This document shows positions 6,726 to 13,557 of a stretch of 43,880 nucleotides of DNA, one piece after another (the first letter of the stretch is position 1; each line of letters begins with the position of its first letter). Origin of the DNA: an uncultured Bacteroidales bacterium. GTDB taxonomy: Bacteria; Bacteroidota; Bacteroidia; Bacteroidales; WCHB1-69. The position numbers were made by a program, and so were the translations under genes. The notes under the pieces were generated by a model that was given only the letters and a program-made list of their open reading frames with translations, was not told the DNA's origin and ran no database searches. The stretch spans positions 1-43,880 of the forward strand of contig CAJODA010000010.1 in assembly GCA_905233745.1 (NCBI GenBank), in the 5' to 3' direction.

Positions 6726-6897
6726 CCGCTGGATTTCCTGTGCCATTGCGTGACAAACATCACAATATATGCGACCTGAGGTGCTTGGTGGCAGGGAACA
6801 TCGCTAATGGTTCCTTAAACATCAATGCGATGCCCCTGCTTGGGCACCTTTCTTTTTTCCCGCTCCGCCACTGGTCAATTGCACACCATGGCGGAGC
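6726..6897 (+). ncRNA. Candidate structured small RNA of about 125-170 nt
   Basis: There is no credible reading frame here. On the plus strand, AGGTGC (6779-6784), GCAGGG (6791-6796) and CATCGC (6799-6804) pair in nested order with GCACCT (6844-6849), CCCTGC (6834-6839) and GCGATG (6827-6832): an 18-bp rod with two small internal loops. TTTCTTTTTT follows directly, like an intrinsic terminator. A second hairpin, GCTCCGCCA (6862-6870) with TGGCGGAGC (6889-6897), lies beyond the T-run. Alternatively TGTGC and ATTG (6739-6748) can pair with CAAT and GCACA (6876-6885), giving a closing stem, large bubble and terminal stem that recall 6S RNA. The -7 element at 6718-6725 would start the transcript near 6732. 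Family identity is not established. A structured leader on the opposite strand is less likely because no minus-strand T-run is seen. Confidence 0.5.
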
Positions 6898-6987
6898 ATC
6901 ACCCAATGAAGTTGTTCTTGCCCAACCAATAGAGGTTGGCTATGATATTGGGTTGTGGGAAAAGCCTCATAACTGTTTATACAATTA

Positions 6988-7488
6988 CTAATTGTTGCTG
7001 TATGCCGCCGTTTCGCTGAAGAACAGACCCGTGAAAGTGAATTGCAGAGTGGTGGTGTCACGATAGACCATCTGTTCTGGAATGTTCAGGAAGATGCGGT
7101 TATTCTTTTCGTCCGTATAACTTAACGAGCGGTCTGGCATAAGGAAAAAATCATCTGAAGTAAGATCGAATGTGTCCGTTGTGGTAGCAGAAATTTCTGT
7201 ACCAACCTGCTGAAGCTGGACGGCTGCAGTCCTCAAGCAATCGTCACCTGTACCAATACAATTAACATGAACAAGCTGACCGTACATCATTATACATCCT
7301 TTGCAATCTTTACCACTGTGCCCAACAGCTAATGCCAATAGGTGTGTTGAGTTCCCGCTTTTTCCATCATTGGGTATTGCTATCACACGGTTGCGTGTTT
7401 GTTCATACGTTGCTGTCTGGTTCTCCTCTTTCCTGCACGCTCCAAGCAACAAGGCCGCGAGCAGTGTCAATGTCAATACTTTTTTCAT
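6988..7488 (-). CDS. Cysteine-rich lipoprotein, first gene of the peptide cluster
   Basis: A 166-residue protein with a lipoprotein signal peptide and lipobox LLLGAC (lipidated Cys at 18). The mature part holds a Cys cluster, KDCKGCIMMYG then HVNCIGTGDDC, and a beta-rich, Thr-rich C-terminus. No family recognised. It begins about 40 nt downstream of a well-formed promoter (7530-7559) flanked by tandem repeats. As the first gene reading away from the regulator it may be a surface or periplasmic accessory of the peptide system, for instance self-protection, sensing or peptide binding; this is inference from position alone. A gap of 345 nt with RNA-like structure separates it from precursor B. 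Confidence 0.75.
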   Translation of the reverse strand: MKKVLTLTLLAALLLGACRKEENQTATYEQTRNRVIAIPNDGKSGNSTHLLALAVGHSGKDCKGCIMMYGQLVHVNCIGTGDDCLRTAAVQLQQVGTEISATTTDTFDLTSDDFFLMPDRSLSYTDEKNNRIFLNIPEQMVYRDTTTLQFTFTGLFFSETAAYSNN

Positions 7489-7529
7489 TGCGCTTTGATT
7501 TTGATGTTAATTCGTTCCTTTTTCGGCGG

Positions 7530-7559
7530 CAAAAGTACAAACTGTTTAAACACCATCAA
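7530..7559 (-). promoter_or_regulatory. Promoter for the peptide cluster
   Basis: On the minus strand, TTG (7557-7559) is followed after exactly 19 nt by TACTTTTG (7530-7537), matching the Bacteroidota -33/-7 pattern, then by GCCGCC. The lipoprotein ATG is about 40 nt downstream. The tandem repeats at 7561-7610 directly abut the -33 element, as expected for an activator site. Confidence 0.75.
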
Positions 7560-7560
7560 T

Positions 7561-7610
7561 CCCCTCACATCGTGAATATGAACCCCTCGTAATACAAATA
7601 TGAACCCTTA
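7561..7610. promoter_or_regulatory. Tandem 22-bp repeats, probable regulator operator
   Basis: CCCCTC at 7561 and 7583 and CCCTTA at 7605 recur with an exact 22-bp period, and AATATGAACCC recurs at 7575 and 7597 with the same period. About two helical turns is the spacing used by LytTR-type regulators, which bind direct repeats. The array lies between the cluster promoter and the divergent LytTR gene. Confidence 0.65.
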
Positions 7611-7668
7611 TCCCTTTAGGGGTGGGGAGTAGTGTGTTGATATTCAGCGTGTTATTTAATTTATCATA

Positions 7669-7719
7669 CCCTCGCATATCGTCAAATTTGCGAGGGGATT
7701 ACGAGTTTTTGTGCGAGGG
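7669..7719. promoter_or_regulatory. Inverted and direct copies of CCCTCGCA/TGCGAGGG upstream of the regulator gene
   Basis: CCCTCGCA (7669-7676) is the exact reverse complement of TGCGAGGG (7689-7696), and TGCGAGGG recurs at 7712-7719, 23 bp further on. The same motif on the other strand is embedded in the 22-bp repeats at 7561-7610. The copies end about 37 bp before the regulator -7 element, suggesting autoregulation. Confidence 0.6.
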
Positions 7720-7756
7720 ATTGCATAATTGCTGTGTCCTGTGTCGAAAAATCGAG

Positions 7757-7764
7757 TATCTTTG
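7757..7764 (+). promoter_or_regulatory. -7 element of the LytTR regulator gene
   Basis: TATCTTTG followed by CCGCCG, with the ATG 27 nt after the element. A TTG at 19-nt spacing is not present, so basal activity may be low and activator-dependent. Confidence 0.6.
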
Positions 7765-7790
7765 CCGCCGTTTTCAAAAACATAATTGAT

Positions 7791-8855
7791 ATGAAGCGAA
7801 GGAAAACCGTTGTAACTATTGTGCTGAATGTCTTGTTCTGTGGCATAATGCTTTGGCTTTTTGCCCGTAACTCTTATCTGCGCCCGTTTTCAGGCAGCTA
7901 TTTCAAGGAAATACTCGCTGGTTCACTGTTGTTAGGGTCATTGTATGCCAATTACTTTCTGCTTTATCCTAAAATCCACCACGACAGGCCGTTTTTCTAC
8001 TGGTTGGTGATAGTGGTCATGGCTGTGATCATGGGCTTTATCGATCTGGCCATTGCATACAACGGCATTGTATCGTGTAATGCTCAGGTTATTCAATATA
8101 TTGGTCGCTTCAGGTTCTTCTCAATGATACTGTTTTTTATCATCGGGCGTAATCTTGCCTTGAACTTTTTCCCTTTCTTGCTCAAGGAGCGACAACATTT
8201 CCAACAGTCATTAGAAAAAGAGGTAAAGGTCGTTTACCAAACTGTCCGAATGTTTGATGTGACAGATATAAAGAACAAGTTATATCTGGTCAACATTGAT
8301 GACATCTTCTATTGCTGCCAAGAGCGAAACAGTACCAGTGTCCATTTAGTGCAAGATGTATGTTATTATCGTCTTGGATCCATGAAGCATCTTGAACAGC
8401 TGCTTGGAAATAAAGACTTCATCCGTATTACAACCAATGTACTGGTGCCTTTCCGTTACATCAAAGAGTGTAAAGACAATATGGTGATTATGAAAAAAAT
8501 GTCTTGGGAAAAAGAACCCACCATATTCCACTTGGAACCCAAGACTCAGAAGGAGATTTCAAAAAGGGTGATAGAGGGTGTTCAGAGATACGAAGGAGAA
8601 GTCGCGGCTGGGGAAATAATCCCCAAAAAACCAATCCGCCGAAAAGTCAAGCGGAAACCGGCAAAACCTTCGGATGAGAAAACACAAAAAGTGCTTTCTT
8701 ACATAGAAAGCCACCCGAATTGCAACTCAAAAGGGATTATTGATGGAACAAAAATTCCGTTGAGTAGTGTTGAACGTTGCATTTCCGTACTCAAAAAGCA
8801 AGGTCTCATCAAACACACTGGCAGCAAAAGGAATGGTGGCTATAATGCGGTCTGA
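7791..8855 (+). CDS. Membrane-anchored LytTR transcription regulator with C-terminal winged helix
   Basis: A 354-residue protein. Four predicted membrane helices lie at about 6-25, 40-60, 69-90 and 108-131. They are followed by a short linker and a LytTR DNA-binding domain (about 160-235: NKLYLVNIDDIFYCCQERN, then LGSMKHLEQLL and DFIRITTNVLVPFRYI), a basic linker (PIRRKVKRKPAKP, 281-293) and a second, winged-helix-like domain (about 295-354, with ESHPNCNSKGIIDGTKIPL and VLKKQGLI). I took the ATG at 7791 because the upstream in-frame extension crosses the promoter. It is divergent from the peptide operon and probably controls it by a signal sensed in the membrane, binding the 22-bp repeats between them. 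Having two DNA-binding domains in one polypeptide is unusual. Confidence 0.85.
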   Translation: MKRRKTVVTIVLNVLFCGIMLWLFARNSYLRPFSGSYFKEILAGSLLLGSLYANYFLLYPKIHHDRPFFYWLVIVVMAVIMGFIDLAIAYNGIVSCNAQVIQYIGRFRFFSMILFFIIGRNLALNFFPFLLKERQHFQQSLEKEVKVVYQTVRMFDVTDIKNKLYLVNIDDIFYCCQERNSTSVHLVQDVCYYRLGSMKHLEQLLGNKDFIRITTNVLVPFRYIKECKDNMVIMKKMSWEKEPTIFHLEPKTQKEISKRVIEGVQRYEGEVAAGEIIPKKPIRRKVKRKPAKPSDEKTQKVLSYIESHPNCNSKGIIDGTKIPLSSVERCISVLKKQGLIKHTGSKRNGGYNAV

Positions 8856-8872
8856 TCTCTTTTCCCTTTTTT

Positions 8873-8880
8873 TGTATCTT
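8873..8880 (+). promoter_or_regulatory. Promoter -7 element of the polysaccharide operon
   Basis: TATCTTTG followed by CCCC lies 59 nt before the flippase ATG and just after the regulator gene stop. It matches the Bacteroidota -7 consensus; no clear -33 TTG is seen. Confidence 0.55.
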
Positions 8881-8939
8881 TGCCCCGTATTTATAATGGG
8901 TAAAAAGATTCTTTTGAAAAAGGACAATAAACTCTCATC

Positions 8940-10421
8940 ATGGCACAGGGCAGTCTGAAATCCAAAACCATATCGGGCGTCTTCTGGAGCGCATTCCAGA
9001 AATTCGGAGCCATGGCTATCTCTTTCGTGGCCAACATCGTGCTGGCACGCATGCTGTCGCCCGACGATTTCGGATGCATCGGAATGCTGGCCATCTTCAT
9101 CACCCTGTCCACCACGTTTATCGACGGCGGATTTGGATCCGCTCTCATCCAGAAAAAAGAACCCACAGAGGACGATTATTCCACCATTTTCTATTGGAAC
9201 ATGCTGCTGTCAGGACTGCTGTACGGCATCCTTTACCTTGCATCCCCTTCTATCGCCCGGTTTTACGAAATCCCCCTGCTCTGCTCCGTGCTCCGCGTGG
9301 AAGGATTGGTTCTCATCATTAACGCCTTGAGCATCATCCAAAACAACCGGTTACGGAAACAACTTCAATTCAAGAAATTAGCCATTATTGACATCACCTC
9401 CGCCATATTGTCCATCACCATCTCCATCACACTTGCCGCCAACGGGTTCGGCATTTGGGCGTTAGTTGCCCAGCAATTGCTCCTGTGCTCCATCACCACC
9501 CTGCTCCTGTGGATTTTCGGACATTGGCATCCCCGCCTCGTTTTCTCCTGGACCTCCTTCAAGGAGTTGTTCAATTTCGGCTTCTTTATCCTGTTGGGCA
9601 ACCTGGTCAATACCTTCTGCAACAACATCCAAGGATTGCTGATCGGCAAGGTTTACAACTCTTCCACCATGGGATACTATTCGCAAGGGAAAAAACTGGA
9701 GGAGCTCTCCTCCACCAGCATCTCCAATGTGGTGGACCGCGTGGCCTTCCCCATCCTGGCCGAATCGCAGAACGACAAGCCCCGAATGATCAGTATGCTG
9801 GGCCAGTTCATCACCTCTTTGGCCTACCTCACCATCCCGTTAATGCTGCTGTTCATTTTATTGGCAAAGCCCCTGATTGTTCTCATTTACTCCGCCAAGT
9901 GGCTGCCTTCAGTCCACTATTTCCAGATACTGTGCATCGCCGGTATCGCCGTCAGCCTGCAAGGCATCAACTACTATGCCGTGGCCGCAGTGGGAAAAAG
10001 CGGCAGTCTGCTGCTGTGGACGCTCATCAAGCGCGGCATCGGACTCATCCTTGTGGTGGGCGGCCTGGCTGCGTTCGGTATGGACGGGCTGCTGGCCGGT
10101 ATGGTCATCACCTCCTATACCATCTATGTCATCAACGCCGCACTGGTCCACAAACATGTCGGCTACAACCTTTTCCAACAGTTCCTCGACCTGCTCCCCA
10201 TTGCCATAGTAGGTGTCTGCTCTTTCCTGATTGCCTTTTTCTGTGGCAAACTCATCCACACCGGCATGTACCTGACCGCCTGCATCCAATTCGGAATATT
10301 CGCGCTCCTGTATCTCGGATTGTCCCGACTGTTCCGCCTGCGAGCATTCAGCAACTTTCTGGAAATCGCCCGTGATTTCATCTTCCGTTTTAAAAACCAT
10401 AACCGTCAAGAACCCGCATAA
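8940..10421 (+). CDS. Wzx/WzxC-type polysaccharide flippase
   Basis: A 493-residue polytopic protein of the polysaccharide transporter (PST/MOP) group, which flips lipid-linked oligosaccharide across the inner membrane. Typical N-terminal signature: SGVFWSAFQKFGAMAISFV, then LARMLSPDDFGCIGMLAIF and DGGFGSALIQKKEPTEDDYSTIFYWN. About 12-14 hydrophobic segments follow, with YYSQGKKLEELSSTSISNVVDRVAFP in the middle, as in WzxC-like proteins. It is the first gene of a six-gene plus-strand run ending at 16866; the next gene begins 9 nt downstream. The substrate is inferred to be the repeat unit built by the GT genes in the operon. Confidence 0.92.
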   Translation: MAQGSLKSKTISGVFWSAFQKFGAMAISFVANIVLARMLSPDDFGCIGMLAIFITLSTTFIDGGFGSALIQKKEPTEDDYSTIFYWNMLLSGLLYGILYLASPSIARFYEIPLLCSVLRVEGLVLIINALSIIQNNRLRKQLQFKKLAIIDITSAILSITISITLAANGFGIWALVAQQLLLCSITTLLLWIFGHWHPRLVFSWTSFKELFNFGFFILLGNLVNTFCNNIQGLLIGKVYNSSTMGYYSQGKKLEELSSTSISNVVDRVAFPILAESQNDKPRMISMLGQFITSLAYLTIPLMLLFILLAKPLIVLIYSAKWLPSVHYFQILCIAGIAVSLQGINYYAVAAVGKSGSLLLWTLIKRGIGLILVVGGLAAFGMDGLLAGMVITSYTIYVINAALVHKHVGYNLFQQFLDLLPIAIVGVCSFLIAFFCGKLIHTGMYLTACIQFGIFALLYLGLSRLFRLRAFSNFLEIARDFIFRFKNHNRQEPA

Positions 10422-10430
10422 ACCGCCAAC

Positions 10431-11555
10431 ATGGAAAGCATCCGCATTTTCTTCGCCGGAGACTTCTGCTCCAAACCATCCACAGCTCTCATTTCCGTTT
10501 CGGAAGATCTGAAGGCGCTGTTGAGGGATTGCGATCTGCGAATCGTCAACTTCGAAATCCCCCTGATGCCGGAACCTGCGTTGGAAAACGTCCCGTTTTA
10601 CCAGAACGACGACGCGCCCGCATTTCTGGACGAATTGGGTTTCAACCTGTTCTCGATGGCCAACAACCACGCCTTCGATTGTGGGGATGCAGGATTCCTG
10701 AAAACCGTGGAGGCATTGGGGCACCGCACGTTCGGGTCGGGCACGTACGACGAGGCCTACCGTCTCAAGATTGTGGAAGTCAAGGGCGTGAAGCTGGGCT
10801 TCATGGCTCTGAGTTATGCGGCAAACCAAGGGGTTTTCGACGATGTGCGGCACCGCGGAAAACTCGGCTGCGCCTACATCAACGACCTTAGGGTAAACCA
10901 CGACATCATGGCGGCGAAAAAAGAGGTGGACTTCCTGTTCATCCTCCCGCACGACGGCATCGAATACATCGATGTCCCCCTGCCGGAAACCATCGCACGC
11001 TACCGCGATTTCATTAACTACGGCGCCGACGCTGTCATTGGCACCCACCCCCACTGCCCGCAGGGTTGGGAGACCTACAAAGGCAAGCGCATCTTCTACA
11101 GTCTTGGCAACTTCTTCTTCAACAGCAAGGAGACCCCGGACTTCAAAGCCGACAAGCCCCACTGGTACGAGGGCCTGTGCGCCATCTGCACCATACAAGA
11201 CGGGCAACTCACCTTTGAGACCATAGATACGCTCAATAGCGAAAACCGAAGTATCTCTATTGACGACAACGAAGGACGACAAAATCATAACAACCAGATA
11301 TGCAATTATTTGCAAGATTCCGAATCCTACAACCGATACCTTGATGCCGCCATACAGAAATTGGCTTTGTGTCAGGAATTGCCCATTGTCGGACGGTTCA
11401 AATTCCGTCAACCCGTAATTGTACGGGCCAAGGCCCTTCTCCGCAGATGTCTTCTCAAGATGAAAGGCCAAGCCCCGGATGACCGGAACAGTCTGCTCAT
11501 GCTTCTGAAAAACGACGCGCGCCGGAGCACTCTTATACAAGCTTTAAAGAAATAA
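10431..11555 (+). CDS. CapA-family protein (metallophosphoesterase-like fold)
   Basis: A 374-residue protein of the CapA/PgsA family, named for poly-gamma-glutamate capsule synthesis but widespread in polysaccharide clusters. Motifs seen: FFAGDF (N-terminal), VNFEIPL, MANNHAFDCGDAGFL, ALSYAANQGVF, LPHDGIEY, IGTHPHCPQGWE and YSLGNFFFN, covering the usual metal-binding-like positions. There is no signal peptide or N-terminal membrane anchor, unlike many CapA proteins, so it may act in the cytoplasm. Its two neighbours are ATP-grasp enzymes, which supports a role in attaching or processing amino-acid or other acyl groups on the polymer (inference). Confidence 0.88.
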   Translation: MESIRIFFAGDFCSKPSTALISVSEDLKALLRDCDLRIVNFEIPLMPEPALENVPFYQNDDAPAFLDELGFNLFSMANNHAFDCGDAGFLKTVEALGHRTFGSGTYDEAYRLKIVEVKGVKLGFMALSYAANQGVFDDVRHRGKLGCAYINDLRVNHDIMAAKKEVDFLFILPHDGIEYIDVPLPETIARYRDFINYGADAVIGTHPHCPQGWETYKGKRIFYSLGNFFFNSKETPDFKADKPHWYEGLCAICTIQDGQLTFETIDTLNSENRSISIDDNEGRQNHNNQICNYLQDSESYNRYLDAAIQKLALCQELPIVGRFKFRQPVIVRAKALLRRCLLKMKGQAPDDRNSLLMLLKNDARRSTLIQALKK

Positions 11556-11560
11556 CTAAT

Positions 11561-12643
11561 ATGAAAAGTCTTCGAACCACTTCCAAACTCAAAAAAATTG
11601 CACTAGAATTCTCTTTCTACTACGAAATCCGGAAAAAATACCACCAGCTGGCCATCAAGCGGAAACTCACACAACAGCAGAAGAAGGAGATCCAGAACTT
11701 CTACCGCAGAGCCATCGGACGACACGTGCCCCTAATCTGGCACAAGTTCCTCTACTCCAGAACCGGACGGTACTCCCCGTACTACATTCCTGTGGGTGTT
11801 TACCGGTCGGAGATGATTGGCAGGATGAACAATTTCCCGTTCAAGGACGCTTACGCCGACAAGAATGTGGCTGAGCTGCTGTTCCCGGACGTGGTCCAGC
11901 CCAAGACTTTTGTCAAGAACATCAACCACCACTTCTATGCCGACGGTAAGGCCATCAGCCGCGAAGAGGCCATTGCACGGTGTCAGAATCTTGACAACGC
12001 CATCATCAAGCCCTCCCTGCTTACCCGGGGCGAGGGTGTGCGACGGATCAGCGTGCGCGACGGAGTCACCGACTACCGGGGCAAGCGCATCGAGCAGCTC
12101 TTCAACGAGTACGAGCGCGACTTCATTGTTCAGGAAGCAGTACGGCAGCACGAGCGCATGAGCGCCCTCAATCCGGCCTCTGTCAACACCATCCGATTGC
12201 TCACCTACCGCCGTGACATGGAAATAGTGCTCCTATACGCCGTCATACGCATCGGGCGGGCCGGTCAGGTTATTGACAACGAGAGTGCCGGAGGCATCAG
12301 CACCCTGATCAATCCTGACGGCACGTTGGGCCGCTACGCTTTCGGCGCCCCCGGCTATGACATGGTGGAGAAAACCGACAGCGGCATTACCCTTGAGGGC
12401 TATGCCATTCCCTCTTTCCAAGAGGTGGTGGAAACCGCCAAAAGGCTGCACTACAGGCTCCCCCACTTCAACATTGCCGCATGGGACTTCGCCGTTGGCG
12501 AACAGGGCGAACCGGTCTTCATTGAATGGAACGCCGACCCCGACCTGAGCCAATCCGCTTTCGGACCCGGATTCGGTGAGAACCCGGAAGCCTTTTTGAA
12601 AGAGATTTACCAAAATCGGAATACAAGACACAGTTACTGGTAG
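11561..12643 (+). CDS. Sugar-transfer-associated ATP-grasp protein
   Basis: A 360-residue protein matching the ATP-grasp family often found in exopolysaccharide clusters ('sugar-transfer associated'). Seen: a basic N-terminus, the conserved SPYYIPVGVYRSEMIGRMN segment, AIIKPSLLTRGEGVRRISV as the ATP-binding strand and loop, FIVQEAVRQHERMSALNPASVNTIRL, NESAGGISTLINPDGTLG, and AAWDFAVGEQGEPVFIEWN as the metal-binding ExN end. It would couple ATP hydrolysis to forming an amide or ester bond on a sugar or lipid intermediate; the substrate is unknown. It starts 5 nt after the CapA gene stop. Confidence 0.85.
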   Translation: MKSLRTTSKLKKIALEFSFYYEIRKKYHQLAIKRKLTQQQKKEIQNFYRRAIGRHVPLIWHKFLYSRTGRYSPYYIPVGVYRSEMIGRMNNFPFKDAYADKNVAELLFPDVVQPKTFVKNINHHFYADGKAISREEAIARCQNLDNAIIKPSLLTRGEGVRRISVRDGVTDYRGKRIEQLFNEYERDFIVQEAVRQHERMSALNPASVNTIRLLTYRRDMEIVLLYAVIRIGRAGQVIDNESAGGISTLINPDGTLGRYAFGAPGYDMVEKTDSGITLEGYAIPSFQEVVETAKRLHYRLPHFNIAAWDFAVGEQGEPVFIEWNADPDLSQSAFGPGFGENPEAFLKEIYQNRNTRHSYW

Positions 12644-12656
12644 AAACAACAATATC

Positions 12657-13544
12657 ATGGAATTTCGATCCACACCCAACCTGCTGGCACGCTATGCCCT
12701 GACCAGCCTGTCGCCCAAATTGAGCGTCAAGACCCTGTTCCGCATTTATCACCACAAGCGGCTGGATCTTAACAACCCGCAAACCTTGGACGAAAAAATC
12801 CAATGGTTGAAACTCAACTACTACAAATACAATGAGTTGGTGAGACAGTGCGCCGACAAGTTCCGCGTGCGCGAATACGTAAAGGATTGCGGACTGGAGC
12901 ACATCCTGAATCCATTGATCAAAACGTATCACCATGCCTCGGAGATCGACTGGGACGAGCTGCCCGACAAGTTTGTGCTGAAATGGAACTTCGGCTGTGG
13001 CGGCAACGTCATCTGCCCTGACAAATCCAAACTGGACATTTCCGCCACCCAACGGGATTTGGACAAATTTGAGAAAATCAAGTTCCACCTCATCGCGGCG
13101 GAGCCACAATATGACTTTCCCAAACGCTTGCTGTGCGAGCAGTTTATCGAAACGGAGGACGGGCATTCGCCTGTGGACTACAAATTCTACTGCTTCAACG
13201 GCGAAGCCAAATACGTGTTGTGCTGCTATGGCCGGGGAATTCAAGAGAAGCCGGATTTCTACTTCTTTGACCACCAGTGGCAGCTTCAGCGGCTGAACAA
13301 ACAGGGCAAGGCGGCCCCCGAGGGGTTCACCCTGCCCAAACCGAAAGGTATGGACCGGCTCTTTAAATATGCGGAAACTCTCTCCAAACCCTTCCCGTTC
13401 GTGCGTGCCGACTTCTATCTGGAGAACGGCAAGGCCTATTTCGGGGAACTCACCTTCACTCCCGGTGGCGGCTTTGACCGCGGACGACTGCCGGAAACCG
13501 ACCTGCTTTTCGGACAAATGGTAAACCTGACCAATATCATCTAG
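12657..13544 (+). CDS. TupA-like ATP-grasp protein
   Basis: A 295-residue protein resembling TupA-type ATP-grasp proteins of capsule and teichuronopeptide loci. Family markers: LFRIYHHKRLDLNNPQTLDE with KIQWLKL, CADKFRVREYVKDCGLEHIL, DKFVLKWNFGCGGNVICPDKS, CEQFIETEDG with DYKFYCFNGEAKYV, and FVRADFYLENGKAYFGELTF toward the C-terminus. The family is predicted to ligate an amino acid or peptide to a sugar carboxylate. It is the second, distinct ATP-grasp enzyme in tandem and starts 13 nt after the first. Confidence 0.88.
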   Translation: MEFRSTPNLLARYALTSLSPKLSVKTLFRIYHHKRLDLNNPQTLDEKIQWLKLNYYKYNELVRQCADKFRVREYVKDCGLEHILNPLIKTYHHASEIDWDELPDKFVLKWNFGCGGNVICPDKSKLDISATQRDLDKFEKIKFHLIAAEPQYDFPKRLLCEQFIETEDGHSPVDYKFYCFNGEAKYVLCCYGRGIQEKPDFYFFDHQWQLQRLNKQGKAAPEGFTLPKPKGMDRLFKYAETLSKPFPFVRADFYLENGKAYFGELTFTPGGGFDRGRLPETDLLFGQMVNLTNII

Positions 13545-13557
13545 CTATCTCGTCACA

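Noticed and set aside
6643..6756. Longer N-terminus for precursor B
   Set aside because: The extra 38 residues come from a GC-rich leader with a hairpin (6664-6685) and do not resemble any precursor leader; a good SD-like run precedes the ATG at 6642.
6665..6991. 108-codon plus-strand frame in the intergenic region
   Set aside because: No family resemblance, it begins upstream of the -7 element at 6718, and the sequence is better explained by RNA structure.
9909..11540. 543-codon open frame antisense to the flippase and CapA genes
   Set aside because: It has no recognisable motif and lies opposite two genes with strong family signatures; long shadows are common in GC-balanced coding DNA.
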